Shown here: positions 61,452-64,000 of the stretch, piece by piece
How positions within the stretch are numbered: the first letter of the stretch is position 1
Layout: each line of letters opens with the position of its first letter
Source: Bacteroidetes bacterium MedPE-SWsnd-G1
GTDB taxonomy: Bacteria; Bacteroidota; Bacteroidia; Flavobacteriales; Flavobacteriaceae
Assembly: GCA_001874265.1 (NCBI GenBank)
Contig: MPDD01000002.1
Coordinates: 113,625 to 177,624 of the forward strand
Reading direction: 5' to 3'
DNA: 64,000 nucleotides
The notes under the pieces: generated by a model
Told to the model about the DNA's origin: nothing
Databases searched by the model: none
Seen by the model: the letters and a program-made list of their open reading frames with translations, nothing else
Program-made: the position numbers and the translations under genes

Positions 61452-62669
61452 ATGGCATTTGATATAGAAAAGATCCGATCAGAATTTCCGATTTTAAACC
61501 GAAAAGTAAACGGAAAACCATTGGTATATTTCGACAATGCTGCAACAGCACAAACGCCACAATCGGTTATTGATACCATTATAGATTATTATTCTAATTA
61601 CAATGCTAATATTCACAGAGGTGTACATACCTTAAGTCAAGAAGCAACTGATAAATACGAAGAGGCACGTTTAAAAATTCAAAAACATTTCAATGCTGAG
61701 AAGTCTTTTGAGATCATTATGACTTCCGGCACAACGCATAGTATAAACATTATCGCAACTGGATTTACAAATATATTAGAAGAAGGCGATGAAATTATTG
61801 TTTCTGCGCTAGAACATCATTCTAATATTGTTCCATGGCAAATGTTGTGCGAACGCACGGGAGCCATTCTTAAGGTGATTCCAATGAATGAAGAAGGGGA
61901 ATTGCAAATGGATGCGTACGACTCATTGCTTTCTAACAAAACAAAATTGGTTTTTACCAATCATATATCGAATGCCTTAGGAACCATAAACCCGATTGAA
62001 GAAATCATAAAAAAAGCGCATAAAGTGGGTGCTGCTGTTTTAATTGATGGTGCTCAGGCTTGTCCGCATATTAAGCCTGATGTACAAGCATTAGATGTTG
62101 ATTTTTATGTAGCCTCTGCTCATAAAATTTATGGTCCAACAGGAGTTGGGATGCTTTACGGAAAAGAAGAATGGCTTAATAAACTACCTCCTTACCAAGG
62201 CGGTGGTGAAATGATTAAAGAGGTAACTTTTGAAAAAACTACCTATGCAGATTTACCTCATAAATTCGAAGCCGGAACACCAAATATTTGTGGTGGAATC
62301 GCATTTGGAACAGCATTAGATTATGCAAATGCCATCGGTTTTGATGTAATTGAAACTAAAGAAAAGGAACTACTCGAATACGGAACTTCGGAACTACTTA
62401 AGATTGACGGACTTAAAATCTACGGTACTTCACCTAAGAAAACGTCAGTCATTTCATTTAATATAGAAGGGATTCATCCTTATGACATAGGCGTGATTTT
62501 AGATAAACTTGGGGTAGCTGTTCGTACGGGTCATCATTGTGCACAACCTATCATGGATTTTTATAAAATTCCTGGAACAGTGAGAGCGTCATTCTCTTTT
62601 TACAATACCAAAGAAGAAATTGATGTTTTAGTTGCAGCTGTTCAAAAAGCACATATGATGCTTAGATAA
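61452..62669 (+). CDS. sufS: Cysteine desulfurase SufS
   Basis: PLP enzyme (405 residues) that takes sulfur from cysteine for Fe-S assembly on SufBCD. The PLP lysine is in VASAHKIYGPTGVGM near 225 and the persulfide Cys near 362 in VRTGHHCAQPIMDFY, the class II (SufS) signature as opposed to IscS. NAATAQTPQSVIDTI and EGGGEMI-like QGGGEMI segments agree. Single gene with its own promoter, 39.5 kb from sufABCD and not followed by sufE. Confidence 0.95.
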   Translation: MAFDIEKIRSEFPILNRKVNGKPLVYFDNAATAQTPQSVIDTIIDYYSNYNANIHRGVHTLSQEATDKYEEARLKIQKHFNAEKSFEIIMTSGTTHSINIIATGFTNILEEGDEIIVSALEHHSNIVPWQMLCERTGAILKVIPMNEEGELQMDAYDSLLSNKTKLVFTNHISNALGTINPIEEIIKKAHKVGAAVLIDGAQACPHIKPDVQALDVDFYVASAHKIYGPTGVGMLYGKEEWLNKLPPYQGGGEMIKEVTFEKTTYADLPHKFEAGTPNICGGIAFGTALDYANAIGFDVIETKEKELLEYGTSELLKIDGLKIYGTSPKKTSVISFNIEGIHPYDIGVILDKLGVAVRTGHHCAQPIMDFYKIPGTVRASFSFYNTKEEIDVLVAAVQKAHMMLR

Positions 62670-62832
62670 TTTTTTTGAATAAAATTCAATAAAATCTGTT
62701 TTTCATTAATTATTCTTTATTAATCAGCCTCATAGGAAACTACTCTCGAGGATTTTAATATTTTTTTGTTAATTTGGGATGTCGAAAAATTGCTAAACGA
62801 CCTCAAATTATTACTAACTTAAATTATTTAAA

Positions 62833-63930
62833 ATGAAAAAAAGTTGCTTATTACTTTTACTATGTACAGCATTTCTAATTTCTTGTGAAGATCAATCTGA
62901 AATTGTCCCATCATCAGATGAATTATCGGTTGTTCAAGATGTTGACATGACCGATTTTTATCTTTATACAGATCAGTCAGACGACACTGGAAAAATTGCG
63001 AATGGTAAAGGAAGTATAGAGAAATGTTACTCAATGAAAATGTTGAACAAACAATTGGATGTAAATCCTGGCTTGTATCAAAAAATGTACAATGTTGAAA
63101 AACACGCACGTCAGTTTATTGCTGGTAAAAAACCAACTAATCCTGGTGGAGGAAATGGCAATGGAGGTAACGGAGGCGGAGAAGATCCGACTGATCCTCC
63201 AACTGAATATCAACCATTAACTATTAACGTAATTGTAAATATTATTGAAAACTCTCCTAACGATGTTACTGAACAACAAATTAATTCTCAAATTGCTGTA
63301 CTAAATGAAGATTTTAACAACAGTAATTCAAATACCAATTCAGCGCCTTCTGAATTTGCTAATTTAGTTGCTGATGCTAAAATAACTTTTGTTTTAGCAG
63401 ATGTCAACAGAAGAACTTCTGGAACTACTAACTGGGGAACCAATGACGCTATGAAATATAGTAGCCAAGGTGGAATAGATGTAACTGATCCAGCCAACAA
63501 TTTAAATATTTGGGTAGTCCCTCAAATGCAAACTTCAAACGGACAAATATTAGGGTATGCTCAATTCCCAGGAGGGCCTGATGCAACTGATGGTGTTGTT
63601 TTGGGTAGAAACTTTTTCGGAGTAACTAGCGGTAATTTTGGCGGTGGTAGAACTGCCACTCATGAAGTTGGACATTATTTGAATTTACGACATATTTGGG
63701 GAGATGGAAGATGTAACAGAGATGATTTCGTGAGTGATACACCGAGGTCAGATAGATATAACACAGGTTGCCCAGAATATCCAACTGTACATTGTAGAAA
63801 TAATGATATGACCATGAATTATATGGATTACGTAAATGATGACTGTATGTATATGTTTACGAATGGACAAAACGATAGAATGAGAGCCTTATTTGCTAGT
63901 GGTGGAATTAGAGAAGATTTAATTAATTAA
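62833..63930 (+). CDS. M43 (pappalysin-like) zinc metalloprotease, lipoprotein
   Basis: 365 residues. Lipoprotein signal ending FLISC followed by EDQSE, an acidic run suggesting surface exposure. A propeptide-like region runs to about 97, then a Gly/Asn/Pro linker (PGGGNGNGGNGGGEDPTDPP) and the catalytic domain. The zinc motif is HEVGHYLNLRHIWGD near 277-291, fitting HExxHxxxxxH of M43, with a Met-turn candidate in MTMNYMDYVND and Cys pairs that could form disulfides. There is no T9SS sorting domain. Upstream 62670-62832 shows no gene; an imperfect -7 element (TTAATTTG) is near 62768. Confidence 0.88.
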   Translation: MKKSCLLLLLCTAFLISCEDQSEIVPSSDELSVVQDVDMTDFYLYTDQSDDTGKIANGKGSIEKCYSMKMLNKQLDVNPGLYQKMYNVEKHARQFIAGKKPTNPGGGNGNGGNGGGEDPTDPPTEYQPLTINVIVNIIENSPNDVTEQQINSQIAVLNEDFNNSNSNTNSAPSEFANLVADAKITFVLADVNRRTSGTTNWGTNDAMKYSSQGGIDVTDPANNLNIWVVPQMQTSNGQILGYAQFPGGPDATDGVVLGRNFFGVTSGNFGGGRTATHEVGHYLNLRHIWGDGRCNRDDFVSDTPRSDRYNTGCPEYPTVHCRNNDMTMNYMDYVNDDCMYMFTNGQNDRMRALFASGGIREDLIN

Positions 63931-63937
63931 GTATAAT

Positions 63938-63966
63938 ATAAGGAGGTCTAACGACCTCCTTTTTTC
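63938..63966 (+). terminator. Terminator of the M43 protease gene
   Basis: AAGGAGGTC pairs with GACCTCCTT around a short loop, followed by a T-run. The last bases of the window hold no recognisable gene. Confidence 0.88.
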
Positions 63967-64000
63967 TTTTAATGAAACTCTCTTTTAGTTTTTTATTTTT

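Noticed and set aside
63150..63210. Gly/Asn/Pro-coding repeat in the M43 gene considered a DNA repeat element
   Set aside because: It is an in-frame low-complexity linker of one gene without flanking repeats.

Overview
The window looks like the chromosome of a member of the Flavobacteriaceae (Bacteroidota), probably marine. The DNA is AT-rich. Most upstream regions carry the Bacteroidota -7 promoter element TAnnTTTG and lack a clear Shine-Dalgarno sequence. There is a gliding lipoprotein (GldH), a type IX secretion C-terminal signal, many lipoproteins with acidic residues after the lipobox Cys, a three-subunit sdhCAB operon, DUF4251 and DUF4837 proteins, and a TonB-dependent receptor. The genus cannot be fixed from the sequence. 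I see no insertion sequence, prophage, CRISPR array or rRNA; this is ordinary, densely packed chromosome with about 60 genes and no gene-free stretch above 300 bases.

Layout. 1-1256: 3' end of a TonB-dependent receptor. 1472-4901: succinate dehydrogenase operon (minus). 5038-6873: secreted metzincin-like protease with a T9SS signal. 6971-13381: aminopeptidase P, aspartate kinase with a divergent ACT-domain protein, an alpha/beta hydrolase, two DUF4251 paralogues, thiL. 13501-17897: four-gene lipoprotein operon (choice-of-anchor B protein, seven-repeat propeller, MbnP-like, MbnH-like di-haem protein). 18046-21926: sufABCD-type operon. 21980-28480: dut, flippase, gpsA, pheS, gdhA, a 14-residue-repeat protein. 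28553-32614: dinB operon and an ABC ATPase. 32683-40939: prolyl oligopeptidase, thioredoxin, exported epimerase-like protein, lipid-anchored GFA protein, YgiQ, GNAT, asd. 41148-43658: trhO-trhP-ferredoxin, a tRNA wobble-uridine hydroxylation operon. 43788-52626: one long same-strand run, ricT-gldH-pbp1A-scoAB-exoIII-MltD-like-DUF4837. 52652-55534: glnS, zinc ribbon, folB, tRNA-Cys. 55630-63930: MBL hydrolase and S8, M1, M14 and M43 peptidases, with sufS standing alone among them.

Most interesting points. (1) A 23-base sequence containing the palindrome TTGTTAA-N4-TTAACAA occurs twice with one difference. It lies 87 bases upstream of the aspartate kinase start and 90 bases upstream of the aspartate-semialdehyde dehydrogenase start. 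These enzymes catalyse consecutive steps but sit 31 kb apart. The first copy abuts the start codon of an uncharacterised protein with a probable HTH and an ACT domain, which suggests an undescribed aspartate-family regulon. (2) The MbnP/MbnH-like pair is embedded in an operon of four lipoproteins that are probably surface-exposed, with no methanobactin peptide gene seen. (3) trhO, trhP and a ferredoxin form one tight operon, which suggests an electron donor for TrhP. (4) Three genes (dinB, ygiQ, an ABC ATPase), with thiL as a weaker fourth, have a TAnnTTTG element exactly four bases before the start codon, which predicts leaderless mRNAs.

No searches or structure predictions were run. Functions are recognised from motifs, length and context; regulatory sites are pattern matches only.
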